Shown here piece by piece: positions 7,422 to 15,055 of a DNA stretch of 47,474 nucleotides. Under the pieces are notes generated by a model. The model had not been told where the DNA came from. It saw only the letters and a list, made by a program, of their open reading frames with translations, and ran no database searches. Within the stretch, counting starts at the first letter, position 1. Each line of letters opens with the position of its first letter. Origin of the DNA: Candidatus Thermoflexus tengchongensis (GTDB lineage Bacteria; Chloroflexota; Anaerolineae; Thermoflexales; Thermoflexaceae); contig JAEVEX010000033.1 in NCBI GenBank assembly GCA_016842085.1, forward strand, positions 1-47,474, written 5' to 3'. The translations under genes were made by a program, and so were the position numbers.

Positions 7422-8945
7422 ATGAGTTGCTCTACAGTGGACGGGCTGCCGATGCTCCAGCTGGAACGGATTTCCAAGGCGTTCGGCCCGCGGTGGGTGC
7501 TGCGGGAGGTCTCTCTCGCCGTGCATCCGGGAGAGATCGTGGCGTTGATGGGGCCGAACGGGGCCGGGAAGAGCACCATGCTTCGGGTGGCGGCGACGCT
7601 CCTCCGCCCCACATCCGGCCGGGTCCGAATCGGGGGTTCCAGCTGGCCCCCGGATGGGGCCGGGGTTCGCGCCCAGGTGACCCTGCTGGGCCATCAACCC
7701 TGGCTGTATCCGGATCTCAGCGCGGAGGAGAACCTTCGTTTCTACCAGCGTCTATACGGCTGGCCCGAGGAGCCCGGCGCGATCGAAGCGTCGCTCGAGC
7801 GGATGGGCCTGGCGGACCGCGCGCGGGACCCGGTGCGCGGGTTCTCGCGGGGGATGTTGCAGCGGCTGGCGCTGGCCCGCGCCTTCCTTTCGCCGGCTCC
7901 TGTGTTGCTCCTGGATGAGCCGTTCACGGGTCTGGATGTGCTCGGACTGGAGGAAGCCCGTGAGGTCATTCAGGAGCTGGCGGCCCGGGGGCGCGCGGTG
8001 GTGGTGGCGCTCCATGACCCGGCGACCGCCGATTTCGCCCACCGGGTGGTGGTCCTGGTGGGCGGCCGCCTGGTGGCGGAAGGCGCCCCTGTGGCTTTCC
8101 AGGAGAAAGCGCTTCAGGAGCTCTATCAGGCGGGGATGACCCGCCGGCATCGCCTCGCCGCCGGAAGGCCGGCTCGTCGATCCGAAGAGGGAGGTTTCTC
8201 TCCCCCCATGGGGCTCCCCATCGGGGTCCATCCGGTTCCGGCGGAAAGCCGATCTCCTTCCGGTGCCCGGGGACAGGGGCATGAGCTTCGCGCGCTCGGG
8301 GCGTTGCTCTGGAAGGACCTTCGGATCGAGGGGCGGGCACGGGAAACGCTGACCCCCCTTTTAACGCTGGCCGGTTTAAGTCTTTTTCTGTTCGGGACAG
8401 CGTTCGAGCTGCGCCCCGACCTGGCCCGTTCTTTCGTCCCGGTGTTCTTCTGGATGCTTCTGCTTTTCGCCAGCAGCCTGGGCGTGGGGCGGATGATGGC
8501 TTCGGAGATGGATCGGGGAACGTGGGAGGGACTTCTGATGGTGCCGGGGGATCGGAGCGTCCTGTTCGCAGGCAAGGCGATGGTCCACGGGCTGCTGCTG
8601 GGGCTGGTGATCCTTCTCTCCCTGGCCGCCGCGGGCGTGTTCTTCAATCTCTCCCTGTGGGATCCCGGCATCCTCCTGCTCCTGGCCCTGGGGGCGATCG
8701 GGCTCTCGGGAGTGACCACGTTGCTGGCGGCGATGGCGATGGCCACCCGGGCTCGCGAGCTGCTCCTGCCGATCCTGCTGTTCCCGGTGGCCGCCCCCCT
8801 GGTCATCGCCGGCATCCAGGGGACCCGGGCGATCCTGGAGGCGGATCCTTCGGGGTGGTGGATATGGTTGCAGATGCTGATCGCCTACGATCTCCTCCTC
8901 TTTGCTGTGGCGTGGATGGTGTTCGAAGAGGTGGTCAGCGCGTAG
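7422..8945 (+). CDS. ccmA-ccmB: Fused haem exporter CcmA-CcmB (ABC ATPase plus permease)
   Basis: One uninterrupted frame of 507 residues encodes both halves of the CcmAB transporter. Residues 12-238 are a CcmA-type ABC ATPase: Walker A GPNGAGKST at 44-52, signature FSRGMLQR at 141-148, Walker B VLLLDEP at 161-167 and the switch His in VVALHDP. A Pro/Arg/Gly-rich linker of about 50 residues follows. Residues 289-507 are CcmB, with LWKDLRIEGR, a run of hydrophobic helices and the family-typical MASEMDRGTWEGLLM. In most bacteria these are two genes. CcmAB drives release of holo-CcmE from CcmC. The start could also be the ATG at 7452 (MLQLERI), which fits family N-termini slightly better. CcmC follows about 330 bases later. 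Confidence 0.92.
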   Translation: MSCSTVDGLPMLQLERISKAFGPRWVLREVSLAVHPGEIVALMGPNGAGKSTMLRVAATLLRPTSGRVRIGGSSWPPDGAGVRAQVTLLGHQPWLYPDLSAEENLRFYQRLYGWPEEPGAIEASLERMGLADRARDPVRGFSRGMLQRLALARAFLSPAPVLLLDEPFTGLDVLGLEEAREVIQELAARGRAVVVALHDPATADFAHRVVVLVGGRLVAEGAPVAFQEKALQELYQAGMTRRHRLAAGRPARRSEEGGFSPPMGLPIGVHPVPAESRSPSGARGQGHELRALGALLWKDLRIEGRARETLTPLLTLAGLSLFLFGTAFELRPDLARSFVPVFFWMLLLFASSLGVGRMMASEMDRGTWEGLLMVPGDRSVLFAGKAMVHGLLLGLVILLSLAAAGVFFNLSLWDPGILLLLALGAIGLSGVTTLLAAMAMATRARELLLPILLFPVAAPLVIAGIQGTRAILEADPSGWWIWLQMLIAYDLLLFAVAWMVFEEVVSA

Positions 8946-8993
8946 CGCCGGGTGTGGGGTGCTTAATCCTACAGCCGCACCTGGGCTTCAAGG

Positions 8994-9065
8994 CGTAGGG
9001 CAACTGCTTGCGGTTGCCCTACGGGGAACGGGGAGGCTCCGCTCAACGATCTGCGGTTGTCGTAT
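8994..9065 (+). repeat. 72-bp palindromic repeat, copy 1
   Basis: The first 30 bases form an 11-bp perfect hairpin: CGTAGGGCAAC at 8994-9004 and GTTGCCCTACG at 9013-9023 around an 8-base loop. The remaining bases (GGAACGGGGAGGCTCCGC... to CGTAT) are nearly identical to the reverse complement of 43967-44038. The gap 8946-9276 between ccmAB and ccmC holds this copy and, further on, a second half-palindrome (GTAGGGGCCGCTTGAGCGGC, near 9145) and no convincing gene. It is probably a dispersed, non-autonomous repeat of the REP or MITE kind; no transposase or target duplication was identified. Confidence 0.8.
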
Positions 9066-9276
9066 GAATCGCCGTGAATATTATGACGGAGGCCGTTGGC
9101 TCAAATCGGGCAGAGGAGATGGCCCTTTGCCCTTTTCTCCCATTGTAGGGGCCGCTTGAGCGGCGACTTTGGCGGCGACGCTGGTCGGGGCTGGAAATCG
9201 ATGCGAAAGGCACCGGGAAAACCGCCTGCTTCCGGTAACGCAGGCCCTTTCTCTTCCCCGGATCAAGGAGGCTTTT

Positions 9277-9972
9277 ATGCGGGCGTGGGAACGGATCTGG
9301 CTTGGGGTGACCATCGCTCTGATGATCCTGGCGACCCTCGCGGTCTTCCTTTATGCGCCCCGTGAGGCGAAAATGGGGGATGTGCAGCGGATCTTTTACT
9401 TCCATATCAGCACCGCATGGTCCGGCTTTCTGGCTTTTGCCGTGGCGCTCATCGGCGCGATCGCTTACCTGCGGACACGGTCGGCCCGCTGGGATCAGCT
9501 GAGCCATGCCGCGGTGGAGGTCGGGCTGGTGCTGCTTACCATGGCGATCGTCACGGGTTCCCTCTGGGCTCGCCCCGTATGGAATACATGGTGGACATGG
9601 GATCCGCGATTGACCACCACGACGATCACCTGGGTGGTGTATCTGGCTTATCTGCTCCTGCGGAACGCGGTGGAGAACCCGGAGACCCGCGCCCGCTTTG
9701 CGGCGGTTTACGCCATCGTGGCCTTCGTGACCGTGCCCATTACGTATCTTTCGGCCCGCCTGCTTCGCACAATCCATCCGATTGTGCTGGGTCCCAGCGT
9801 CTCCTCGGAGGCCCAGGGGCAATTCGGCCTGACGCCCCGCATGGTGCATACGATGGTGCTCAGCCTGATCGCCTGGACGTTGCTGTTCAGCGTGCTGCTC
9901 TGGATGCGCTACCGGGTCCAGCGGGCCCAGGAGACGCTGGAGGGCCTCGAAGCGGTGGCCGAGGAGGCCTGA
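9277..9972 (+). CDS. ccmC: Haem exporter / haem-handling protein CcmC
   Basis: This six-helix membrane protein of about 231 residues matches CcmC length. It has the family features QRIFYFHISTAWSGFLAF (axial histidine in FH), the WWD motif WNTWWTWDPRLTTTTITW, and a later histidine in LLRTIHPIV. CcmC loads haem onto CcmE. The ATG at 9277 is preferred to an upstream in-frame start because AAGGAG lies 6-11 bases before it and it begins right at the first helix. A long C-terminal extension is not present. A 49-residue CcmD-like gene follows 85 bases downstream. Confidence 0.94.
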   Translation: MRAWERIWLGVTIALMILATLAVFLYAPREAKMGDVQRIFYFHISTAWSGFLAFAVALIGAIAYLRTRSARWDQLSHAAVEVGLVLLTMAIVTGSLWARPVWNTWWTWDPRLTTTTITWVVYLAYLLLRNAVENPETRARFAAVYAIVAFVTVPITYLSARLLRTIHPIVLGPSVSSEAQGQFGLTPRMVHTMVLSLIAWTLLFSVLLWMRYRVQRAQETLEGLEAVAEEA

Positions 9973-10057
9973 GACAGGATCCGGGGGGGTCGGGGGGGGC
10001 GCCCCGGGCGGCCCCCTAACTTCCCAGGATCGCATCCTGTTCCTGGAGTTCATTCCC

Positions 10058-10207
10058 ATGGGCTATCTGGTCGCAGCGTATCTGGTCTTCTGGGGGGTCA
10101 CGTTCTTCTATGTGCTATATCTGTTGCGCCGGCAGCAGGCGCTGGAAGAGCGGATCGCCCGCCTGCGCGCGCGGTTCAACCCGGAGCAGGGGGAGGAAAA
10201 ACGATGA
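10058..10207 (+). CDS. ccmD: CcmD-like single-helix protein (49 residues)
   Basis: A very short gene encodes one membrane helix (YLVAAYLVFWGVTFFYVLYLL, residues 3-23) followed by a basic amphipathic helix (RRQQALEERIARLRARF). This is the pattern of CcmD, which stabilises the CcmABC complex and helps free holo-CcmE. It follows ccmC, as usual, with TGGAG about 12 bases upstream, and overlaps the next gene by 4 bases (ATGA). CcmD sequences diverge strongly, so the call rests on length, topology and place. Confidence 0.8.
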   Translation: MGYLVAAYLVFWGVTFFYVLYLLRRQQALEERIARLRARFNPEQGEEKR

Positions 10208-11013
10208 GCTCCGGTGAAGGAGTGATGCCTGCGCTCCGCTGGCGCACGTTCTCCCATGCCCTGGCCTTCGTGCTGGGGTTCTCGTTCGTGTTCGTCTTCG
10301 CCTGGGGTGGGGCAGCGACCCTCCTTGGCCAGCTCTTCTTCGAGGGGCGAGATTTTCTGGCCGCCCTCGGGGGGAGCGTGGTGATCCTGATGGGCCTGGG
10401 GATGCTGGGGGTCCGGATCCCCCTGCTGTATCCTTTGATGATGTCCGAGTGGCGCCCGCATCTCCGGGAGGTCCGCTCGTTCAGTTATCTGACCTCCGGG
10501 CTGATGGGGGTCTTTTTCGCCGCCGGGTGGACTCCCTGTGTAGGCCCCACGCTGGGGGCGATCCTCACCCTGACGTTCCAGCAGGAGACGGCGGGTCAGG
10601 CGCTGGGGCTGCTGGCTGCTTATGCCGCCGGCCTGGGGATTCCCTTCCTGGCCATGGGGCTGTTGCTGGATCACGCCCTCGCCGGGGTGCGGCGGATGCG
10701 CCGGTATCTCCCGGTCGCCCAGGCTGTGAGCGGCGTGCTGCTTCTCCTCATCGGCGGGATGGTGCTGCTGGATGTGCTGCCCCGGTTCCTCCCCTCTTTG
10801 ACGCTGCCCCTCTGGGCCCCTACGTTCACCAATTTGCGCGTCTGGACGTTCCAGCTGGGTCTATTTCTCGATGTGGGGCCGGGCGCCGGATTGGGCTATC
10901 CCGTCGCTTTCCTGGCCGGTCTGCTTTCTTTCTTTTCGCCGTGTGTCTTCCCCTTAGTCCCCGCCTATCTGGGCTATCTCAGCGGCCGGAGCCTGGGAGG
11001 GATCCATGGGTAA
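10204..11013 (+). CDS. ccdA: CcdA-like thiol-disulfide transporter, circularly permuted
   Basis: The protein has 269 residues and six predicted helices near 17-42, 51-70, 97-125, 131-158, 169-191 and 232-260. CcdA moves electrons across the membrane from thioredoxin through one cysteine in TM1 (SPC) and one in TM4 (TPC). Here the N-terminus starts at the helix normally second (SHALAFVLGFSFVFVF), the TPC motif follows at C112, and the usual first helix (FLAGLLSFFSPCVFPLVPAY, C247) lies at the C-terminus. The order is therefore TM2-3-4-5-6-1. No TM1 is encoded just upstream, where only ccmD lies. With six helices, this permutation keeps each helix's orientation. It overlaps the TlpA gene by 8 bases, its likely electron acceptor. 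Confidence 0.85.
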   Translation: MSSGEGVMPALRWRTFSHALAFVLGFSFVFVFAWGGAATLLGQLFFEGRDFLAALGGSVVILMGLGMLGVRIPLLYPLMMSEWRPHLREVRSFSYLTSGLMGVFFAAGWTPCVGPTLGAILTLTFQQETAGQALGLLAAYAAGLGIPFLAMGLLLDHALAGVRRMRRYLPVAQAVSGVLLLLIGGMVLLDVLPRFLPSLTLPLWAPTFTNLRVWTFQLGLFLDVGPGAGLGYPVAFLAGLLSFFSPCVFPLVPAYLGYLSGRSLGGIHG

Positions 11014-11542
11014 GCGGGCGATCGCGCTCCTGATGCTGCTCGCCATGGCCTGTCAGCGCCTTCCCGGGGGGAATCCGGCGCCTTCTGTTTCCACCCCCGT
11101 CTCCATGGGCCTGACCACCGGGATCCCGGCGCCGGATTTCGAGCTGGAGCGCCTGGATGGGGGAACGGTGCGCCTGAGGGATCTGCGGGGGAAGGTCGTG
11201 CTGTTGAACTTCTGGGCCACCTGGTGTGTGCCGTGCCGGGAGGAGATGCCGTTGCTGGCCCAGATCTACCGGGATTACCATGAGCAGGGCCTGGAGATCC
11301 TGGGGGTGAACCTCACTTCCCAGGACGATTTCTCGGAGGTGCGCAAGTTCGTGGAGGAGTTCGATCTGCCGTTCCCCATCCTGCTGGATCACAACGGTCG
11401 GGCGGAGCGCGCCTATCGCATCTTCGGGGTTCCCACCACGGTTTTCATCACCCGGGAGGGGATCGTCCACCGGGTGGTGGTGGGCATCCTGAAGGGGCGC
11501 GAGGATGTGGAGAAAACCATCCGGCCCCTGTTGAGTCGCTAA
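11006..11542 (+). CDS. TlpA/ResA-type thioredoxin-like lipoprotein
   Basis: The protein has 178 residues. It has a short lipoprotein signal with lipobox LAMAC (C16), a Pro/Ser linker, then a TlpA/ResA redoxin domain. The domain contains PAPDFELERLDGGTVRLRDL, active site FWATWCVPCREEM (C74, C77) and cis-Pro loop GVPTTVFITREG. It would be held on the outer face and reduced by the adjacent CcdA-like protein, whose gene it overlaps. It may serve cytochrome thiols alongside CcmG or another extracytoplasmic target such as a CuA site. The functional split between the two redoxins cannot be told from sequence. Confidence 0.92.
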   Translation: MGKRAIALLMLLAMACQRLPGGNPAPSVSTPVSMGLTTGIPAPDFELERLDGGTVRLRDLRGKVVLLNFWATWCVPCREEMPLLAQIYRDYHEQGLEILGVNLTSQDDFSEVRKFVEEFDLPFPILLDHNGRAERAYRIFGVPTTVFITREGIVHRVVVGILKGREDVEKTIRPLLSR

Positions 11543-11668
11543 CGCCAGCACAGCTTTCCCCTTTCCGTGTCGCAGGCTTCCTTCCGGGGGCTCTGGGGGC
11601 CGGACCCCGGCGTGAAAGCCCGGCTGCGTAAGCTCGAATGCCAGACCTGTCCGCACCAGGGCATCCAT

Positions 11669-12040
11669 ATGGGGACGCTGATCACGCTGCACGATGGACT
11701 CAGCCGAACGATCCTGTTCTTCACCCTGATCTGCGCGCTGTGGGGGTTCTGGCGCTATCTGCGGGGGGAGGGAGTTCGCGGGGATTTCTGGGGGGCGTTA
11801 TGGATCCTGGAGGGGGTGATCCTCCTCCAGGGGCTCCTGGGTTTGGCGATGGTCCTGATGCGGCTCTGGCCCGCCCGTGGCGGCCTGCACTTTTTATATG
11901 GGATCGTCCTGGCGCTGGCCCTCCCCCTGGTTTACGCCTACACCCGTGGCCGCGATGGACGCCAGGAACAGTTGCTTTACAGCATCGCGCTGGCCATCAT
12001 GGTAGGGTTAACCCTTCGAGCGATCACAACCGGCGGTTGA
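11669..12040 (+). CDS. Small four-helix membrane protein of unknown function
   Basis: The protein has about 123 residues and four hydrophobic stretches: RTILFFTLICALWGFWRYL, ILEGVILLQGLLGLAMVLM, HFLYGIVLALALPLVYAY and LLYSIALAIMVGLTLRAI. Histidines begin the first (TLHDGLSR) and third (GGLHFLYG) helices. A Gln-Gly-Leu-Leu-Gly segment sits in the second. This vaguely recalls half of a CtaA/Cox15 haem A synthase, but similarity is too weak for a call. A GTG at 11567 in the same frame would add 34 residues with a CxxC (LECQTC), but it lacks a ribosome site. Its position after tlpA suggests a haem or redox role. Function is not known. Confidence 0.65.
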   Translation: MGTLITLHDGLSRTILFFTLICALWGFWRYLRGEGVRGDFWGALWILEGVILLQGLLGLAMVLMRLWPARGGLHFLYGIVLALALPLVYAYTRGRDGRQEQLLYSIALAIMVGLTLRAITTGG

Positions 12041-12151
12041 TTTTCCCAGGAGGCCTCTGGGAGCCCTGGGGACAGTGAAGGTGCTCCGCGGCTCCGGAAC
12101 GGTTCTCTTCTCGGGCCCAGGGAAAAGGGAAGAAGGGATCAGGAACCGGAG

Positions 12152-13141
12152 ATGGCGAAGGCGCCCTGTGTGCTGGTCATCGATGATTCCATCGATGTGC
12201 TGCAGACCCTGAGCGATATCCTCGGGGTGGCCGGCTATGCCGTGCGCACCGCGCCCAGCGCCGAGCGCGCGCTCCAGATCCTGGAAGGCGCGGCCATCGA
12301 CCTGGTGATCACCGACCTCCGGATGGGCGGGATGGGGGGAATGGCCCTCATCCGCCGCCTGCGGGAATCCTGGCCGGACCTCCCGGTGATCGCCCTCAGC
12401 GGTTTCGCGGACGCGACGACGGTGGCCCAGGCCTTCCGGGAGGGGGTGGTGGACTTCATCGCCAAGCCGTTTACGGCAAGCGAGATCCTCGAAGCGGTGG
12501 CGCGGGCCCTGACGCGACGATCCGCTGTTCCCCCCTTGCCCGCTCCCTCCATCTCCGCGCTGGCTGCTCCCCATGTCCTGACGCCGGAACAGCGTGTCCA
12601 GGCGGAAGAGATCCTGCGCGCGTTGCAGAGCCGGCTGGGGGCGGAGCTGACGCTGCTAACGGGATCCCAGGGAGAGCTGCTGGCCGCTCAGGGATGGGTA
12701 TCCGAACCGGCGGCTCAGGCCGTGGCCCGGGCGATCGCCCAGATCGGGGCCCTCCTGGAAACCCTGGCCTCGGCCCTCGGCGAGCCGGCCTTCGTGGCCC
12801 ATGCCTGGGAAGGGGCACAGCGCGCCCTTTATGGACTTCGTTTGGAATCCGGGCGCTTCCTGGTGGCCGTGGTGCCTCGAACGGTGAAACCCGGGCTGGC
12901 CTGGCTGGAGCTCCGGGAGGCGCTCTCCCGGCTGCGGATGCTGGAGGCGGCGCCTTCCCCGTCCGAAGCCGCCCCTCCCGAGCTGCCCTCCCCGGCGGGA
13001 TCTTCCCCGGAGGAAAACCTTTTCCTCGAAGGAGGGGAAGAGATCGCCGCGCCCTTCGAGGGGGAACTGCTCAGCTATGAGGAAGCCCGGGCCCGGGGCC
13101 TGATCCCCGATCTGGAGGAAGGGGAAGAGCGCGCGGGATGA
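12152..13141 (+). CDS. Response regulator: receiver domain plus roadblock/LC7-like domain
   Basis: The protein has 329 residues. Residues 5-122 form a receiver with acidic pocket D11-D12, phosphoacceptor D55 in VITDLRMGG, S83 and K105 in IAKPF, so it looks phosphorylatable. After a Pro/Ala linker, residues about 147-270 contain ELTLLTGSQGELLAAQGW...GRFLVAVVPRTVKPGLAWLELREALSRL, the fold pattern of roadblock/LC7 domains that regulate small GTPases or kinases. An acidic tail follows. There is no DNA-binding domain, so it probably acts by protein contacts. No sensor kinase is encoded nearby. It overlaps the next gene by 4 bases (ATGA), so the two are likely coupled. Confidence 0.82.
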   Translation: MAKAPCVLVIDDSIDVLQTLSDILGVAGYAVRTAPSAERALQILEGAAIDLVITDLRMGGMGGMALIRRLRESWPDLPVIALSGFADATTVAQAFREGVVDFIAKPFTASEILEAVARALTRRSAVPPLPAPSISALAAPHVLTPEQRVQAEEILRALQSRLGAELTLLTGSQGELLAAQGWVSEPAAQAVARAIAQIGALLETLASALGEPAFVAHAWEGAQRALYGLRLESGRFLVAVVPRTVKPGLAWLELREALSRLRMLEAAPSPSEAAPPELPSPAGSSPEENLFLEGGEEIAAPFEGELLSYEEARARGLIPDLEEGEERAG

Positions 13142-14157
13142 AAGGATGGTTCCGGGTCGGCCTCGTGGGGATCCTCCTGACAGCGGGCTGCGCGGGAAAG
13201 GCGGCGCGCCATCCCCCACTGACCTCGGTGGTTCTCCTCATCCAGGGGGTGGAAGGCGATCGGGGTCCCTTCGATTTCGCCGCGGCAGGCGTCGCCGCCT
13301 TCCAGCGGAGCGAGGGCGTGCGCGTTCCGCTGCTGGCGCTCGGCGAGGATCCCATCGCCTGGGAGCGGATGATCCGGGAGGCCGTTCGGGAGCCCGATCA
13401 CCGGCTTTTCATCATCGGGATGGCAGGCCCCGCTCGCCTCGGCCTGGAGCAGGCGCGGATCTTCCCCGGCAAGCGCTTTGTCCTGCTCGGCCTGGAGGAT
13501 CCAGGTGACGTCCCACCGAACGTGCTGGTTCTTTCATTTGATGAATGGGAAGCCGGCTGGCTGGCCGGGTATATCGCGGGCCAGCTCGTCGGGCAGGAAG
13601 GGTCCGATCGAAGGCCTGGGCGGCGGATAGGGGCGCTGGTTGGCCCGGGGGCCTCGGTGGCCCTGGAGGGCTATCGGTGCGGGGCTTGGGCGGCGGGCCT
13701 GGAGGAGATCCTGCTCGAAGAAGTGGAGACGACTTCGGACCCGGTCGCGGGTTTCGAGGCGGCGCTGCGGCTGTATGGGCGGGGTGCCGGGATCGTCTTC
13801 GGGCTGGCCGGGGGGAGCAGCGCCGGCCTTTTCGAGGCCGCGGCGGCCACGCGGCGCTACGCCATCGGGTTCGGGGAAGACTGGGGGGCGCGCTACGAGG
13901 CCATGCGCTCCCTGGCCTTCGAGGCGCTCCTGGGCTCGGTCACCCCGGCGATCGACGAGGCGGTGCGGCGGATCCTGCGTCAGAGCCGGCGGGGGGAGGT
14001 GCCTTTCGGGATGCGGTGGACGCTGAAGCTGGAGGAAGGGGGCTTCGTCTGGCGGGGGACGCCAACCTTCTTCCGGATCGCGCCCTCCTGGCTCCAGCGG
14101 CAGATCCGGGAGCGCGCGGTGCATCCCCATCCGTGCCCGGAGGGGTCCGGGGGATAA
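13138..14157 (+). CDS. BMP/PnrA-family substrate-binding lipoprotein
   Basis: This 339-residue protein has a lipoprotein signal (LLTAGC, C18). The body follows the BMP family of ABC nucleoside-binding proteins: a first strand VVLLIQGVEGDRGPFDFAAAGV, a strand FVLLGLEDPGDVPPNVLVLSFDEWEAGWLAGYIAG matching the family block before 'GFLAG', and VFGLAGGSSAGLF. The usual permease and ATPase genes are absent, so it may be an orphan sensor or binding protein rather than part of an importer. It is translationally coupled to the response regulator upstream, suggesting a signalling link (inference). Confidence 0.75.
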   Translation: MKGWFRVGLVGILLTAGCAGKAARHPPLTSVVLLIQGVEGDRGPFDFAAAGVAAFQRSEGVRVPLLALGEDPIAWERMIREAVREPDHRLFIIGMAGPARLGLEQARIFPGKRFVLLGLEDPGDVPPNVLVLSFDEWEAGWLAGYIAGQLVGQEGSDRRPGRRIGALVGPGASVALEGYRCGAWAAGLEEILLEEVETTSDPVAGFEAALRLYGRGAGIVFGLAGGSSAGLFEAAAATRRYAIGFGEDWGARYEAMRSLAFEALLGSVTPAIDEAVRRILRQSRRGEVPFGMRWTLKLEEGGFVWRGTPTFFRIAPSWLQRQIRERAVHPHPCPEGSGG

Positions 14158-14184
14158 CTTGGAGAATGAGGCCGGAGGTGGGAA

Positions 14185-14754
14185 ATGACTCGGGCGGTTG
14201 CGGAGCATGTCCGTTTTGAGAGCTATGAAGCCTTCCGCCGGTGGGCGGAGGATCAGCCGGGCTACTGGATCCTGGTGCGGGGGGTTCCCATGCCGAGCCC
14301 ATCGCCATCACGCAAACATCAGGAGGTTGCGTTGCGTTTCGAGCTGCTGCTCGTGGAAGCGCTCCGTCGACCGGGCCTGGGGTGGGTCTACGACGCGCCG
14401 CTGGATGTGAAGCTGATGGAGGACACGGTGTATCAGCCGGACCTGCTGGTGGTGCTGCGGGAGCATGCGGATCGGCTGCGGGAGACCCATATCGAGGGGA
14501 CGCCGGACCTGGTGGTGGAGGTGGTTTCGCCGTCGACGGCCCATCTGGATCTTCTGGAGAAGCGCTACGATTACGGGCGGGCGGGGGTCCGGGAATACTG
14601 GGTGGTGGATCCGGAGACGCGGACGGTTGAGGTCTATGGCCTGGAAGGGGATCGGCTCATGCTCATCGAGGGGGCGCGGGAGGAAGGCCGGGTGCGCAGC
14701 CGGCTGATCCCGGGCCTGGAGGTGGACGTCGCCGCGCTCTTCCGGGACCTGTAA
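14185..14754 (+). CDS. Uma2 family PD-(D/E)XK nuclease-like protein
   Basis: This 189-residue protein is a clear Uma2 family member. The core has YQPDLLVV (D86), then GTPDLVVEVVSPSTAHLD (E112), followed by EKRYDYGRAGVREYWVVDPETRTVEVY. These proteins share the restriction-endonuclease-like fold and are abundant in Chloroflexota and cyanobacteria; their biological role is mostly unknown. Start at 14185 is supported by GGAGGTG 6 bases upstream. It seems transcribed with the lipoprotein gene 27 bases before it. Confidence 0.92.
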   Translation: MTRAVAEHVRFESYEAFRRWAEDQPGYWILVRGVPMPSPSPSRKHQEVALRFELLLVEALRRPGLGWVYDAPLDVKLMEDTVYQPDLLVVLREHADRLRETHIEGTPDLVVEVVSPSTAHLDLLEKRYDYGRAGVREYWVVDPETRTVEVYGLEGDRLMLIEGAREEGRVRSRLIPGLEVDVAALFRDL

Positions 14755-14836
14755 GGGCGTCGAATGAATTCGACCTCGATGGGCCTTCGGCCAGCGGCCG
14801 GCCTGCGCCGGCCGGGAGGGTTTTCCCGTCGGCGCA

Positions 14837-14960
14837 GGCCGACGCCGGGCGCGAAAGCGCCTCGCGAGGCCGATTTCAATCGGCGTGGAAGGCCGGCACC
14901 CGGCGCGAAGCGCCCCCCGAGGCTGATTTCAATCAGCGCGAAGGCCGGCGCGGGGTGCGG
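14837..14960 (+). repeat. Tandem imperfect repeat of hairpin-bearing units before lon
   Basis: The gap between the Uma2 gene and lon (14755-15055) holds about two and a third units of 52-54 bp starting at 14837, 14891 and 14943. Each complete unit contains GGCGCGAA(A)GCGCC and a 16-base hairpin. The hairpin reads GCCGATTTCAATCGGC at 14869-14884 in unit one and GCTGATTTCAATCAGC at 14922-14937 in unit two. The difference between these two is a paired change (C-G to T-A), preserving the stem. Further palindromes precede it (GGCCGGCCTGCGCCGGCC near 14797). Function is unknown. Confidence 0.75.
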
Positions 14961-14982
14961 ACTCCCCGCCTCCCGGCGCCTG

Positions 14983-14991
14983 TGATAGAAT
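14983..14991 (+). promoter_or_regulatory. Extended -10 promoter candidate for lon
   Basis: TGATAGAAT carries an extended -10 (TGn followed by TAGAAT, 5 of 6 matches to TATAAT). No convincing -35 lies 17 bases upstream. It would give a leader of about 57 bases before the lon start, in which no further structure is obvious. Sequence-only prediction. Confidence 0.4.
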
Positions 14992-15055
14992 CCCGATGTG
15001 CTAAAAGCGTGAGAAACGAAAGGCGAAGGGAACGGCTTGCGTGAAGGAGAACCAG

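Noticed and set aside
14837-14960. Tandem units before lon considered as a CRISPR array
   Set aside because: Only about two and a third imperfect units, no unique spacers between constant repeats, and no cas genes in the window.
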